Program-made: the position numbers and the translations under genes
Assembly (NCBI GenBank): GCA_012960305.1
Contig: DUBM01000014.1
Coordinates: forward strand, 62,001 to 126,000
Direction: 5' to 3'
DNA from: Gammaproteobacteria bacterium
Lineage (GTDB): Bacteria > Pseudomonadota > Gammaproteobacteria > Pseudomonadales > Pseudohongiellaceae
Length of the DNA: 64,000 bases
Notes under the pieces: generated by a model
Database searches by the model: none
Seen by the model: the letters and a program-made list of their open reading frames with translations, nothing else
What the model was told of the DNA's origin: nothing
Shown here: positions 1-9,099 of the stretch, one piece after another
Layout of the letters: each line of letters starts with the position of its first letter
How positions within the stretch are numbered: position 1 is the first letter of the stretch

Positions 1-869
1 CTTTCCCCAGTAGCCAAAGCCAAGAGATTAAGCTCACCGGCAACTTTTTCGGCAGCTCGCAACATCATTCGTTTGAGAATCACACCCATTTGTGAATTTT
101 TGACTTTTGTTAGAATCTCTTCGACGACGCCTTCAAAAGGTACGGAAATAAATTTGACTCGATGCGAACTGTGATACTTCATCCACAAATAGAGCGCGAG
201 TTCTTTGACAGCTAGCTCATGGGCCCTGCCTCCTAGGTTAAAGAAACAGTAATGAGTCTGCAGCCCACGCTTTATAGTTAAGTAACTGGAAACTGATGAG
301 TCAAAGCCGCCTGAGATAAGAGAGAGAACTGAGTCCTGACAACCTAGGGGGAAACCTCCTAGACCTTCGTATCTTTGGTTCACGATATAGAATGAGTCAT
401 CGCGGATTTCCAGAGCTACAGTAACTTCAGGATCGACCAGTTTTACTCCAGCCGCTTCAGTGTGCTGATTCAAGCCTCTCCCTACGTACTGTTCAACATC
501 GACAGAACGGAATGAGTGCCTGCCGCTTCGCTTACAACGAACCGCAAAAGTTTTACCTTTTAACTGCTCTCTACAAACTTCATTGACGAGTTCGAACATA
601 CCACCCATGTCGGGCAGCGGATAGCGAGTCACTTCTAGCACAACAGCAATTCCAGGAATGCAGCAAAGTTTTGTCGCCATTCTGTCCAGCACTAGCTGAT
701 CTGCATTGGCTGGTTCTACTTCCAGCGCGTCCCATTCACCCTTAACTTCAACGCCAGCATCAATCTCGCGTATTATTGATTTGATATTCTTCCGTAGCTG
801 ACGGATAAAGCGTTTCCTAACTGGCCGGGTCTTAATAGTAATTTCTGGAAATAATTTCAGGACAAACAC
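1..869 (-). CDS. thiI: tRNA 4-thiouridine synthase ThiI (partial, C-terminus beyond window)
   Basis: N-terminal 289 codons of ThiI, which transfers persulfide sulfur to U8 of tRNA and in many bacteria also serves thiamine thiazole synthesis. The gene runs off the left edge, so the rest, including any rhodanese domain, is unseen. I translated it from the minus strand. A GTG start at 869 gives FVLKLFPEITIKTRPVRKRF, the typical ThiI N-terminus. A THUMP region covers about residues 60-165 and the PP-loop SGGFDSS sits at about 186-192, followed by GVILKRMMLRAAEK and LALATGE at the edge. No ATG is available in this frame near the start, so GTG is the natural choice. It is divergent from glnII. Recognition rests on strong residue-level similarity to the E. 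coli protein as I remember it. Confidence 0.95.
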   Translation of the reverse strand, partial: MFVLKLFPEITIKTRPVRKRFIRQLRKNIKSIIREIDAGVEVKGEWDALEVEPANADQLVLDRMATKLCCIPGIAVVLEVTRYPLPDMGGMFELVNEVCREQLKGKTFAVRCKRSGRHSFRSVDVEQYVGRGLNQHTEAAGVKLVDPEVTVALEIRDDSFYIVNQRYEGLGGFPLGCQDSVLSLISGGFDSSVSSYLTIKRGLQTHYCFFNLGGRAHELAVKELALYLWMKYHSSHRVKFISVPFEGVVEEILTKVKNSQMGVILKRMMLRAAEKVAGELNLLALATGE

Positions 870-952
870 TAAGGACTCTCTCCCGTTTATGCGCTCTTAT
901 TTAAGCGCTGAAGACTAACCGTGCTGCACACGCTGTGAATACGGGTATTTCT

Positions 953-1038
953 TGCACAGATCTTGCGCTATTTCATCAATGTCAAGCTAAATGCACTATT
1001 TATGTGCAATTAAATCCTATATGCCCTATTAATAGGCA
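953..1038 (+). promoter_or_regulatory. NtrC-type enhancer sites upstream of glnII
   Basis: Two 17-bp sites fit the NtrC pattern TGCAC-N7-GTGCA. At 992-1008 the sequence is TGCACTATTTATGTGCA, with perfect GCAC/GTGC half-sites. At 1022-1038 it is TGCCCTATTAATAGGCA, symmetric with one change per half. Their centres are 30 bp apart, about three helical turns. A weaker third candidate is TGCACAGATCTTGCGCT at 953-969. They lie 60-150 bp upstream of a sigma-54 promoter, the normal distance for NtrC activation. Binding is inferred from pattern and context. Confidence 0.8.
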
Positions 1039-1098
1039 TAGTCTTTCTCAAAATAATTGTGTGATAAGTAAAATCGGGCTTTGCAGCGACATCGCTGA

Positions 1099-1114
1099 TG
1101 GCATATATTTTGCT
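1099..1114 (+). promoter_or_regulatory. sigma-54 promoter of glnII
   Basis: TGGCATATATTTTGCT carries the invariant -24 GG (1100-1101) and -12 GC (1112-1113) with exactly ten bases between, and the flanking TGGCA and TTGCT match the RpoN consensus closely. It is downstream of the NtrC-type sites. Transcription would begin near 1125 and give an untranslated leader of about 220 nt before glnII. Confidence 0.8.
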
Positions 1115-1344
1115 CTCCACCATACACACAAGGCAAGTCAAACTAAGAGCAGATTATCTGCCGATAATTGACCACCTTGCAAAGAGTGGCAGGAATAGCT
1201 GATTGGCTCTTCCCTGCACCGCACACGCTTGAATTAGCTGCTGGCTAATCTGGCTTCAGTTGTCCGGTCTAGATGGAGAGAATTAAACAAGCAATGAGTC
1301 ATACATTATCAAGCAGTCGATATCGATTAGGAGAATGAGTAAAA

Positions 1345-2358
1345 ATGAAATCGAAACTGGAATACATTTGGTTGGACGGCTACAAGCCAACCCAAAGCTT
1401 ACGTAGCAAGACACAAGTTAGAGAAGACTTCGATGGCACATTAGAAGAATGTCCAATGTGGGCATTCGACGGTAGTTCAACAGAACAAGCCTCTGGAGAC
1501 GATTCAGATTGTCTGCTTAAGCCTGTAGCCATCTATCCAGACCCAGATCGTGCTAGCGCTTACCTGGTAATGACAGAAGTGCTAAATGCGGACGGTACGC
1601 CACACGAATCTAATGGCCGCGCCACTATCGAAGACGACGACGAAGATTTCTGGTTTGGTTTTGAGCAGGAATACTTCCTCTGGGATGTAAAAACCAATGC
1701 CCCTCCTGGATTCCCAAAGAATGGCTATCCTGGCCCACAAGGCCCCTATTACTGTTCTGTAGGCGCACGTAATGCCCACGGCCGTGATTGTGTAGAAGAT
1801 CATTTAGACCTCTGCCTGGAAGCTGGGGTTAACGTAGAAGGCATTAATGCTGAAGTGGCCGCCGGCCAATGGGAATTTCAAGTTTTCGCCAAAGGCGCAA
1901 AACAAGCTGGTGATGAAACCTGGATGGCTCGCTACCTATTAGAGCGAACTGCAGAAAGATATGGACTCGCCATCGACTGGGAACCTAAGCCTCTAGGCAA
2001 AGAGTTGGACTGGAACGGCTCCGGCATGCATGCCAACTTCTCTAATGGTCCAATGCGTGATTCTGGAGACGAATCGATATTTACTAAGATCTGTGAGGCC
2101 TTCAGTAAGAATATTGAGCGTCACATTAGCGTCTACGGCGCCAATAATGATCAGCGCTTAACTGGTCTTCATGAAACCCAATCTATTGACCAATTCAGCT
2201 ATGGTGTTTCTGATCGTGGTGCTTCTATTCGTATCCCAATCGGAACTGTTGAAGATGGCTGGAAAGGCCGTTTAGAAGATCGACGTACAGCCTCAAATGC
2301 AGACCCTTACAAGGTTGCGGCAGCGATCATTAAGACTACAAAGGAAGGCCTGGCTTAA
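1345..2358 (+). CDS. glnII: glutamine synthetase, type II (GSII)
   Basis: ATP-dependent glutamine synthetase that joins ammonium to glutamate in the cytoplasm. At 337 residues it has the length of GSII (eukaryote-like) enzymes, far shorter than the roughly 470 residues of bacterial GSI. The N-terminal beta-grasp part contains EYIWLDGY and PMWAFDGSST. The catalytic part contains FGFEQEYFLWD (metal and glutamate site), NAEVAAGQWEFQV, NGSGMHANFSN and the RGASIRIP region near residue 290. The ATG follows GATTAGGAGAATGAG, with AGGAG as ribosome binding site. It occupies the place where related bacteria carry GSI glnA, between thiI and ntrBC. A sigma-54 promoter with NtrC-type sites lies upstream, so nitrogen-limited expression is likely. 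GSII lacks the adenylylation tyrosine loop of GSI, so control is probably transcriptional. Confidence 0.95.
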   Translation: MKSKLEYIWLDGYKPTQSLRSKTQVREDFDGTLEECPMWAFDGSSTEQASGDDSDCLLKPVAIYPDPDRASAYLVMTEVLNADGTPHESNGRATIEDDDEDFWFGFEQEYFLWDVKTNAPPGFPKNGYPGPQGPYYCSVGARNAHGRDCVEDHLDLCLEAGVNVEGINAEVAAGQWEFQVFAKGAKQAGDETWMARYLLERTAERYGLAIDWEPKPLGKELDWNGSGMHANFSNGPMRDSGDESIFTKICEAFSKNIERHISVYGANNDQRLTGLHETQSIDQFSYGVSDRGASIRIPIGTVEDGWKGRLEDRRTASNADPYKVAAAIIKTTKEGLA

Positions 2359-2410
2359 GTTTCTTACTCAGCTCAGCCTATCGCTAGCGCTGCGTATAGT
2401 TAGGTCTACC

Positions 2411-2440
2411 AGAAAAACCCGGGAATTCCCGGGTTTTTCT
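2411..2440 (+). terminator. Rho-independent terminator after glnII
   Basis: A perfect GC-rich palindrome (ACCCGGGAATTCCCGGGT) is flanked by AAAA on the left and TTTTTCTT on the right, about 55 bp after the glnII stop. It separates glnII from the ntrBC promoter. Confidence 0.9.
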
Positions 2441-2489
2441 TGCCTGGGATTTCTAGCAAAGCCCCCTCTGATTAAAGCACATTGAACTA

Positions 2490-2506
2490 TGCGCTATTTT
2501 GGTGCA
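2490..2506 (+). promoter_or_regulatory. NtrC-type site upstream of ntrBC
   Basis: TGCGCTATTTTGGTGCA matches TGCAC-N7-GTGCA with one mismatch in the left half-site and a perfect GTGC right half-site. It lies 110 bp upstream of the predicted sigma-54 promoter of ntrB, suggesting autogenous control by NtrC. Confidence 0.75.
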
Positions 2507-2615
2507 TACTTTTCTAAACACATCTATATAACGTTCCCTAATTCCTCATGGGCTAGAAGGAATAGAGCTTACAGCTGGATTCTCAATGGTACATTTTTGT
2601 GCTTTTCTGGATTTA

Positions 2616-2633
2616 GTTGGTTTGCTTATTGCA
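2616..2633 (+). promoter_or_regulatory. sigma-54 promoter of ntrBC
   Basis: TTGGTTTGCTTATTGCAT has GG at 2619-2620 and GC at 2631-2632 with ten bases between, and a TTGCA -12 element. Transcription would start near 2644, 46 nt before the GTG start of ntrB. An open reading frame of 64 codons overlapping this element (2489-2683) has no recognisable product and I do not call it. Confidence 0.7.
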
Positions 2634-2689
2634 TAGCTTGTAGTAATTGCGCTGAAGAAATAATAGAAAAAGAGCGGGCTTAACACACG

Positions 2690-3763
2690 GTGACCTTGGG
2701 TAACGACCATAAACGCTTGCTGGACAACCTCAAAACAGGAGTCGTTCTGCTAGATAACAATTTGCGTCTGCTCTATCTGAATATGGCAGCGGAGGCGCTA
2801 ATTGATATTAGCGACCGCAAAGCACATCAACTCTTCATCGGTGACATTTTTATAAACGCAGCAGAAGACATAGGCGAAATGCAAACCGCAATCCAAAATC
2901 ACAGCAGTTTTACCAAGCGCAAAGCAGAATTAAAGCTAGTGCATGGAAAATCACTTTTTGTAGATTACACGATCAGCCCCTTCGATGTGGATGGTGAGAA
3001 ACGCGCATTACTGGAGCTTAGTTCTCTAGAACACTCCTACCGCATTTCTCGTGAAGAGTCCTTGCACTCAGCGCATACTACCACCAAGGAATTGCTTCGC
3101 GGCCTAGCCCACGAAATTAAAAACCCTTTAGGTGGTATTCGCGGCGCAGCACAGTTGTTGGCTCAAGAAATTGGTGAAGGGGAATATACCGACTATACCA
3201 ATATCATCATTGAGGAAGCAGATCGTCTACACAATTTAGTAGATCGTTTGGTCGGTTCGCGTAAACCACTAGATATTAAAGACTGCAATATCCATGAAGT
3301 CTTAGAAAGAGTTAAGACATTGATTGAAGCAGAAACTTCCGGCAATGGCATAAAGTTTATTCAAGATTACGATCCTAGTATACCGTCTATAAGAGCAGAC
3401 ACTGAACAACTGATACAAGCCATGCTAAATATTGCCCGCAATGCAATGCAGTCATTGGCCAGCCCGAATGTAGATCATGATTTTGGTGAAATTCTGTTAC
3501 GCACACGGATTGTTAGAAACGTAACCATCAGCAGTAAGTTTCACCGACAGTCGGCGCGTATTGAAATAATCGACAACGGCCCCGGAATTCCCGAGGACAT
3601 TATCGATACGATCTTTTTCCCAATGATTAGTGGTCGCGCCGAAGGCACAGGATTAGGTCTCGCGATTACCAATGGAATCATCAATCAGCACAAAGGCTTG
3701 ATGGAAGTGGATAGCAAGCCAGGAGAAACAAGCTTTTCTGTCGTGCTGCCATTAAGTAAATAG
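2690..3763 (+). CDS. ntrB: nitrogen regulation sensor kinase NtrB
   Basis: Cytoplasmic histidine kinase/phosphatase that sets NtrC phosphorylation in response to PII (GlnB) and nitrogen status. A PAS domain covers about residues 8-110. The phospho-acceptor H-box is GLAHEIKNPLGG with His141. The ATPase domain has the N-box (MLNIARNAMQS), G1 box DNGPGIP and G2 box GTGLGLAI near residue 325. The length of 357 matches the family. There is no membrane segment, as expected for NtrB. The start is GTG at 2690 with a weak ribosome site. ntrC follows after 49 bp. The sigma-54 promoter and NtrC site upstream indicate nitrogen-regulated, autogenous expression. Confidence 0.96.
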   Translation: MTLGNDHKRLLDNLKTGVVLLDNNLRLLYLNMAAEALIDISDRKAHQLFIGDIFINAAEDIGEMQTAIQNHSSFTKRKAELKLVHGKSLFVDYTISPFDVDGEKRALLELSSLEHSYRISREESLHSAHTTTKELLRGLAHEIKNPLGGIRGAAQLLAQEIGEGEYTDYTNIIIEEADRLHNLVDRLVGSRKPLDIKDCNIHEVLERVKTLIEAETSGNGIKFIQDYDPSIPSIRADTEQLIQAMLNIARNAMQSLASPNVDHDFGEILLRTRIVRNVTISSKFHRQSARIEIIDNGPGIPEDIIDTIFFPMISGRAEGTGLGLAITNGIINQHKGLMEVDSKPGETSFSVVLPLSK

Positions 3764-3812
3764 TTTTAAAAAATGTATTACACAAGAAGATTACTAGAAA
3801 AGGTGATTTAAA

Positions 3813-5231
3813 ATGAACGCACATAATTCTGTTTGGATTCTCGACGATGATCGTTCTATTCGTTGGGTATTAGAAAAGTCTTTGAGCAAAACAGGCTTAA
3901 ACACCGAAACCTTTGAGAATGGTGACGATTTATTACACCGCCTCGCCCATGAGTTGCCCGACGCTATTATTAGCGATATCCGTATGCCGGGAATTAATGG
4001 TTTGGATTTATTATCCACCATTCAAGAAAAACATCCCGAACTACCAATAATCATAATGACTGCTCATTCTGATATGGACAGCGCTGTCTCATCGTACAGC
4101 CGCGGCGCGTTTGATTACCTGCCCAAGCCATTCGATATTGAAGAAGCGGTAGCAATGACCCGCCGCGCTCTAGACCATACTGGCGGACAAGAGTCTGAAG
4201 CTACACCTGAAACGGAAGAATACAACCAAGAAATAATTGGCGAAGCACCAGCAATGCAGGAGGTGTTCCGGGCGATAGGGCGACTGTCACAGTCGAATAT
4301 TTCCGTATTAATCAATGGCGAGTCTGGCACTGGTAAGGAGCTAGTCGCCCATGCCCTGCATAAGCACAGTCCCCGAAAGGACAGACCTTTTATTCCTTTA
4401 AACGTGGCTGCAATTCCCAAAGAGCTAATTGAGTCAGAGCTATTCGGTCATGAGAAAGGTGCTTTCACTGGCGCAACCTCTCAACGTACCGGTCGTTTCG
4501 AACAAGCCAATGGCGGCACTTTGTTTCTTGATGAGATCGGTGATATGCCGGCAGAAACTCAGACTCGTTTACTCCGTGTACTGTCTGACGGAGAGTTTTA
4601 TCGCGTCGGTGGTCACACTTCAATAAAAGTAGACGTAAGAATTATCGCAGCGACTCATCAAGATCTTGAAAAACTCTTAGAAGAACACGCGTTCCGTGAA
4701 GATTTATTTCACCGCCTTAACGTTATTCGGATTCACATTCCACGCTTGAGTAAGCGTCGTGAAGACATTCCTCGTCTCGCAGCGCATTTTTTAAAAATGG
4801 CGGCTGAAGAATTGAAAGTAGAAGCTAAAATACTTAGACCGGAAACAGAACAATATTTAGTGGGTTTGAATTGGCCCGGAAATGTTAGACAGTTGGCGAA
4901 TTTTTGTCGCTGGGTTACCGTGATGGCTTCGAGTCGAGAAATTCAGATCAACGATTTACCGCCAGAGTTTTCCGCTCAAGAGAATGACAGCGATGATGAT
5001 GGTAACTGGACCCATGCGTTAGAATCTTGGGCAGACCATCAGTTGAGCCAAGGAAATAGAAGTATCCTCAATCAGGCCACTCCTCTGTTTGAGAGAACTC
5101 TTATTGACATCGCCTTGAAACATACGGCAGGTCGAAGAAGAGATGCGGCAAATTTATTAGGATGGGGGAGAAATACGCTGACTCGAAAGATAAATGAGTT
5201 AGGGCCTACTACTGAAAGTCCAGAACAGTAG
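3813..5231 (+). CDS. ntrC: nitrogen regulation response regulator NtrC
   Basis: Sigma-54-dependent activator phosphorylated by NtrB. The receiver domain occupies residues 1-120, with acidic pocket D11-D13, phosphoryl acceptor Asp55 (IISDIRMPG) and switch residues T83 and K105. The AAA+ domain has Walker A GESGTGKE (169-176), the sigma-54-contacting loop GAFTGA (216-221) and Walker B GGTLFLDEIGD. A Fis-type helix-turn-helix forms the C-terminus (RDAANLLGWGRNTLTRKINE). The length of 472 is normal. It is the likely regulator of the sites found upstream of glnII, ntrB and the porin/urt cluster in this same window. Confidence 0.97.
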   Translation: MNAHNSVWILDDDRSIRWVLEKSLSKTGLNTETFENGDDLLHRLAHELPDAIISDIRMPGINGLDLLSTIQEKHPELPIIIMTAHSDMDSAVSSYSRGAFDYLPKPFDIEEAVAMTRRALDHTGGQESEATPETEEYNQEIIGEAPAMQEVFRAIGRLSQSNISVLINGESGTGKELVAHALHKHSPRKDRPFIPLNVAAIPKELIESELFGHEKGAFTGATSQRTGRFEQANGGTLFLDEIGDMPAETQTRLLRVLSDGEFYRVGGHTSIKVDVRIIAATHQDLEKLLEEHAFREDLFHRLNVIRIHIPRLSKRREDIPRLAAHFLKMAAEELKVEAKILRPETEQYLVGLNWPGNVRQLANFCRWVTVMASSREIQINDLPPEFSAQENDSDDDGNWTHALESWADHQLSQGNRSILNQATPLFERTLIDIALKHTAGRRRDAANLLGWGRNTLTRKINELGPTTESPEQ

Positions 5232-5269
5232 ATTCAGGGGATATTGATTTAATCTACTATGGACTTGGA

Positions 5270-5510
5270 CCAGTATAGATCTCCTACCAGTTAATAACCC
5301 GGTCATCTCCACGATAACTGCTTAAGTGGACTAAGCTGCGAGGATTGTCAGTGTAAAGATTACCCTCTAATTCATCACCCAGCGCCCACGCAGAAACAGT
5401 TCTTCAGCCATAAGACAGGAAATCCAGTGAGTAAGGCAAGGTTAGGTCGCTCAAGTTAAATTCTATAAGCGCGGTACCATTCAAGTCTCTATCAGGTGTC
5501 GAGGCAACGC
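5270..5510 (-). pseudogene. degenerate coding relic between ntrC and trmL
   Basis: This 376-bp gap carries no intact gene. On the minus strand one frame reads protein-like sequence interrupted by a stop: RDLNGTALIEFNLSDLTLPY SLDFLSYG, a TGA, then TVSAWALGDELEGNLYTDNP and on to a TAG near 5297. The LPYSLDFL stretch weakly recalls the end of minimal nucleotidyltransferase domains, but this is a guess. Absence of a start codon, the internal stop and short length point to a decayed fragment. It could also be chance. Confidence 0.3.
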
Positions 5511-5608
5511 TGCGAAGAAAACAAATAATCAGGAAGTGGCAATTTAAGCCATTTTAAGAACTTTAATGTAAATAGTGTTCATAGTTTTTGGAATGAAGTG
5601 GTTATATT

Positions 5609-6073
5609 TTGATCAATATCGTACTTTTTGAGCCAGAAATACCCCCAAATACGGGAAATATCATCCGTTTAGCTGCAAATACAGGGTCGCAGCTCCATTT
5701 GATTAAACCCTTTGGGTTCGAGCTTGATGACAAAAAGATGCGCCGTGCTGGGCTGGATTATCACGAATTTGCCGGCATTATGGTGTATGAAAGCTGGGAG
5801 GAATTCACCAAGAACCACGGTAGTAAAGCGCTTTATGGTATTAGCACGAAAGGGACTCGACACTATAGCGAAGTGAGTTATAAGTCGGGGGATTTTGTGG
5901 TGCTCGGGCCTGAAACCCGCGGCTTGCCTCAGCTGGTGCGAAATGAATTGGGAGTGGAGAACCTGCTGAGAATACCTATGCTACCTGAAAGCCGCAGCCT
6001 CAACCTTTCAAATGCTGCAGCGGTCATTGTTTATGAAGCGTGGCGCCAGCTCGACTTCGATACCGGCGCCTGA
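5609..6073 (+). CDS. trmL: tRNA (cytidine(34)-2'-O)-methyltransferase TrmL
   Basis: SPOUT-class enzyme that 2'-O-methylates the wobble position of tRNA-Leu isoacceptors. The 154 residues begin INIVLFEPEIPPNTGNIIRL, the family signature, and contain VLGPETRGLP and a C-terminal IPMLPESRSLNLSNAAAV, which forms the AdoMet-binding trefoil knot. The start is TTG at 5609, chosen because translation then begins exactly as in known TrmL proteins; no ATG or GTG fits. It is monocistronic, with secB on the other strand immediately after. Confidence 0.95.
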   Translation: MINIVLFEPEIPPNTGNIIRLAANTGSQLHLIKPFGFELDDKKMRRAGLDYHEFAGIMVYESWEEFTKNHGSKALYGISTKGTRHYSEVSYKSGDFVVLGPETRGLPQLVRNELGVENLLRIPMLPESRSLNLSNAAAVIVYEAWRQLDFDTGA

Positions 6074-6109
6074 TTGATCACTCCCAATAGAACTTACTAG
6101 TAGCAGAGC

Positions 6110-6661
6110 TTACTGAGTGGTTTCACCGTCGTTTGCTTCATCAACTGCAGCAACATCATTGCCATTTCCGTTAGCTTGTGTGGCTTGCGCCTGCTTTTGC
6201 TGGGCATAGAGCGCCTCAAAATTGATTGGTGATAGCATCAATGCGGGAAAGCTGCCTTTTGTTACCAAGCTATCAACCGCTTCTCGAGCATAGGGGAAGA
6301 GAATATTAGGACACACAGTCGCTAATAACTGTTCTAACTGCGAATCTTCGAAATCTTTAGCCGCAAAAATTCCAGCTTGATGGATTTCAACCAAAAAGGC
6401 CGCCTGCTCGTCCATCTGCGCTTCAACAGTTAAAACCAGTACGACTTCGTAAATATCGTCCTGGACTTTGCTACTACGCGTCTTGATGTCGAAAGTAATC
6501 TTCGGAGACCACTGAGATTGAAAAACTGCAGGACTGCGGGGAGATTCGAACGAACAATCCTTTAGATATATTCTCTGCAGCGCGAATTGTGGGCCTTCTG
6601 CTGCTTCTGTTCCAGCGGGCGCAGTTGCTGCTGCCTGATTGTTCTCTTCATTTTCTGCCAT
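6110..6661 (-). CDS. secB: protein-export chaperone SecB
   Basis: Tetrameric cytoplasmic chaperone that keeps preproteins unfolded and delivers them to SecA. The conserved core spans about residues 25-155 (FALQRIYLKDCSFESP, TVEAQMDEQAAFLVEIHQAG, CPNILFPYAREAVDSLV, GSFPALMLSPINF). The 183-residue length is longer than E. coli SecB because of a low-complexity Ala/Glu-rich N-terminal tail and an Asn/Ala/Asp-rich C-terminal tail. The rhodanese gene lies 35 bp upstream on the same strand, probably in one transcript; glutaredoxin grxC, often between the two, is absent. The many exported enzymes later in the window fit a need for SecB. Confidence 0.95.
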   Translation of the reverse strand: MAENEENNQAAATAPAGTEAAEGPQFALQRIYLKDCSFESPRSPAVFQSQWSPKITFDIKTRSSKVQDDIYEVVLVLTVEAQMDEQAAFLVEIHQAGIFAAKDFEDSQLEQLLATVCPNILFPYAREAVDSLVTKGSFPALMLSPINFEALYAQQKQAQATQANGNGNDVAAVDEANDGETTQ

Positions 6662-6696
6662 GATAAATCCTATATCGTGCTTATCTTTAGGTTAAT

Positions 6697-7116
6697 CTAT
6701 TTCTGGATGAGAGGTAGTGACTGTGCCTTCCATTCAGTCAATCCACCAGTTAATTTATACACTTCAGTATGACCGGCTTCCTGCAATGTTTTTGCTGCTT
6801 CGCCAGAATGCTGCCCTAATTTGCAGACAACCACTACTGGTTTTTCCTGGTGTTTCTTAAGCTCTGTAAGACGCTGCTTTAGCTTGGCCAGTGGAATATT
6901 TATTGAATCCACGATATGACCAACCTCAAACTCTTTCTTCTCTCTAACATCAACAACCACTGCACCTTTACGGTTAATTAACATGACCAATTGCTGTGAT
7001 CCGACTCCTTGACTGCCGGTACGTTGATGGTAAAAAACAATTGCGCCAAGACTAATCACCCACATGGCCGAAAGGCCTAAGTGATTGCTAAAAAATTCTA
7101 CAAATTGCGCCATCAT
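6697..7116 (-). CDS. rhodanese-domain membrane protein (YibN-like)
   Basis: 139 residues: an N-terminal hydrophobic segment (about 13-29) followed by a single rhodanese domain (about 40-135) with the cysteine in the VVVCKLGQHSG active-site loop. Family members move sulfane sulfur or act as tethered persulfide carriers; the substrate is not predictable. It is immediately upstream of secB, as in Pseudomonas and E. coli (yibN). The domain should face the cytoplasm given the short N-terminus, but topology is inference. Confidence 0.9.
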   Translation of the reverse strand: MMAQFVEFFSNHLGLSAMWVISLGAIVFYHQRTGSQGVGSQQLVMLINRKGAVVVDVREKKEFEVGHIVDSINIPLAKLKQRLTELKKHQEKPVVVVCKLGQHSGEAAKTLQEAGHTEVYKLTGGLTEWKAQSLPLIQK

Positions 7117-7432
7117 TGTCCGTCTTCATCGAGCGTAAGGTTTAGATCGTCATTAGTAAAAGACAGCCATAAAATAGAGGCCAATCCAAGTGCCGATCGA
7201 GCGAGCGGTGCAGTATACACGGATGAGGGTTGCTTAAGAAGTTTTCAAGGGAGGCTCTACAAGAGCCAATTTTGGCAAAATCGGCTTACTCGGGATCAAT
7301 ACTTGGTATCAAACTCCGCAGCAAAAATAGCCCCTTGAATAGCGAGGTCTGCTTTTAATGAAAGTCCAAGCTCTTTCAAGGATAATAACATTCTAATTCT
7401 TCAGCCTTAAAACCTAGGATCAACACTGACTA
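7117..7432. other. intergenic region between the divergent rhodanese gene and gpmI
   Basis: About 316 bp separate two divergent transcripts. I see no gene, RNA or strong hairpin. It must hold both promoters, but I could not pick convincing -35/-10 pairs. An open frame at 7081-7338 has no recognisable product and overlaps the rhodanese start. Confidence 0.5.
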
Positions 7433-9001
7433 ATGACCACCAAGAAAACTGCGCTTCTCCTCATCCTTGATGGCTGGGGCCATCGAGAAGAAACTGACAG
7501 CAATGCCATCCATGCAGCCAATAGTCCCAACTGGGATCGGCTGTGGGCAGAGTACCCTCATGCCTTAATCGATACCTCTGGAGAATTTGTTGGCCTGCCA
7601 GCTGGCCAAATGGGTAACTCCGAAGTAGGTCATATGAATCTTGGTGCCGGCCGTGTGGTTTACCAAAACCTCACCCGTATCGATAAAGATATTGAAGAAG
7701 GAGCATTCGAAAGCAATGCTGTACTCGCAGCTGCCGTCGATAAAACTATCCAGTCGAAAAAAGCACTACACATTTTTGGTCTGATGTCACCGGGCGGCAT
7801 TCACAGCCATGAAGACCAGATCATGGCCATGATCGATCTAGCAATAACTCGAGGTGCTGGCGAAATTTACCTTCATGCATTTCTCGACGGCCGCGACACG
7901 CCGCCACGATCCGCACTCCCTTCTCTACTAAGAGCAGAACAAAGACTCCTGGATTCAGGCAAAGGCCGAGTAGCAACTCTTTGCGGTCGTTTTTTCGCAA
8001 TGGACAGAGATAATCGCTGGGATCGAGTTAAGCCTGCGTATGAGTTGTTAACCGAGGCTAAGGCGGACTATCATTTCGATAATGTGACTACTGCTATCGA
8101 GGCCGCCTACGCTCGTGAAGAAGATGATGAATTCGTTCAAGCCAGTTTGGTTGGAGAAAAGTCAGACTCAAGTGCGGCACTAAAAGACAATGACGTAGTT
8201 GTGTTTATGAATTTTCGGTCGGATCGTGCCCGAGAAATTACTCGCGCTATTATCGATGCTCAATTCGACGGCTTCGAACGAACTGTCCGACCGAATCTTG
8301 CAGAGTTTGTGACTCTGACTCAATACGCTGCCAACATCAACACACCCTGCGCCTATGCGCCTCAGGAATTGAACAACGTATTAGGGGAATACCTGGCAGA
8401 CCAAGGCAAGACGCAATTGCGAATTGCGGAAACGGAAAAATATGCTCATGTAACCTTCTTCTTTAATGGTGGCCGCGAAGAGCCCTTCAACAACGAAGAC
8501 AGAACTCTTATTCCGTCACCACTGGTGAAAACCTACGATTTAAAACCGGAAATGTCAGCCATTGAAGTGACTGATAAACTAGTCGAAGCAATCACTTCAC
8601 GCAAATACGACGCCATCATTTGTAATTACGCTAACGGTGATATGGTCGGCCATACCGGTGATTTTGCCGCTTCAGTAAAAGCCGTAGAAGCCGTCGATCA
8701 ATGTCTAGGCAGGATTGTTGGGGCTATTAAATCTGCATCAGGAGAGCTACTCATCACGGCTGACCACGGTAATGTTGAGCAAATGCTAGACCCAATAACC
8801 AAACAGCCACTGACTTCACACACTAATGGTCCAGTGCCTTTGGTTTATGTTGGTACTAGCGGCATGGAATTTATCAGTGATGGCTGTCTTTCAGATTTAG
8901 CCCCTACCCTACTAACCCTAATTGAAATGGCAGTACCAAGTGAAATGACAGGGAAAGTATTGTTAGGCGATGCTAATGCTGCGCTACTGGCTAGAAATTA
9001 A
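7433..9001 (+). CDS. gpmI: 2,3-bisphosphoglycerate-independent phosphoglycerate mutase
   Basis: Converts 3-phosphoglycerate to 2-phosphoglycerate in glycolysis and gluconeogenesis with two Mn ions and a phosphoserine intermediate. The 522 residues match the family length of about 510. [10 protein letters not shown] carries the first metal Asp, and [15 protein letters not shown] has the nucleophilic Ser63. [12 protein letters not shown] and [13 protein letters not shown] line the substrate pocket, and [11 protein letters not shown] supplies C-terminal metal ligands. The ATG start gives the expected N-terminus. gpmI, the envC-like gene and ctpA follow each other as in many gammaproteobacteria. 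Confidence 0.97.
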   Translation: MTTKKTALLLILDGWGHREETDSNAIHAANSPNWDRLWAEYPHALIDTSGEFVGLPAGQMGNSEVGHMNLGAGRVVYQNLTRIDKDIEEGAFESNAVLAAAVDKTIQSKKALHIFGLMSPGGIHSHEDQIMAMIDLAITRGAGEIYLHAFLDGRDTPPRSALPSLLRAEQRLLDSGKGRVATLCGRFFAMDRDNRWDRVKPAYELLTEAKADYHFDNVTTAIEAAYAREEDDEFVQASLVGEKSDSSAALKDNDVVVFMNFRSDRAREITRAIIDAQFDGFERTVRPNLAEFVTLTQYAANINTPCAYAPQELNNVLGEYLADQGKTQLRIAETEKYAHVTFFFNGGREEPFNNEDRTLIPSPLVKTYDLKPEMSAIEVTDKLVEAITSRKYDAIICNYANGDMVGHTGDFAASVKAVEAVDQCLGRIVGAIKSASGELLITADHGNVEQMLDPITKQPLTSHTNGPVPLVYVGTSGMEFISDGCLSDLAPTLLTLIEMAVPSEMTGKVLLGDANAALLARN

Positions 9002-9099
9002 ATAATAACTGCCAGGTAGAATTTATTATTCTCTATACACAATTATACAATTTCAAACATCGTTCATTACTGGTTTTCTTAATAGCTGGTTTAGCTGCT

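Noticed and set aside
935..1171. Open frame of 78 codons upstream of glnII
   Set aside because: It overlaps the NtrC-type sites and the sigma-54 promoter, has no ribosome site and resembles nothing.
2489..2683. Open frame of 64 codons before ntrB
   Set aside because: It spans the NtrC site and sigma-54 promoter of ntrBC and has low-complexity composition without a recognisable domain.
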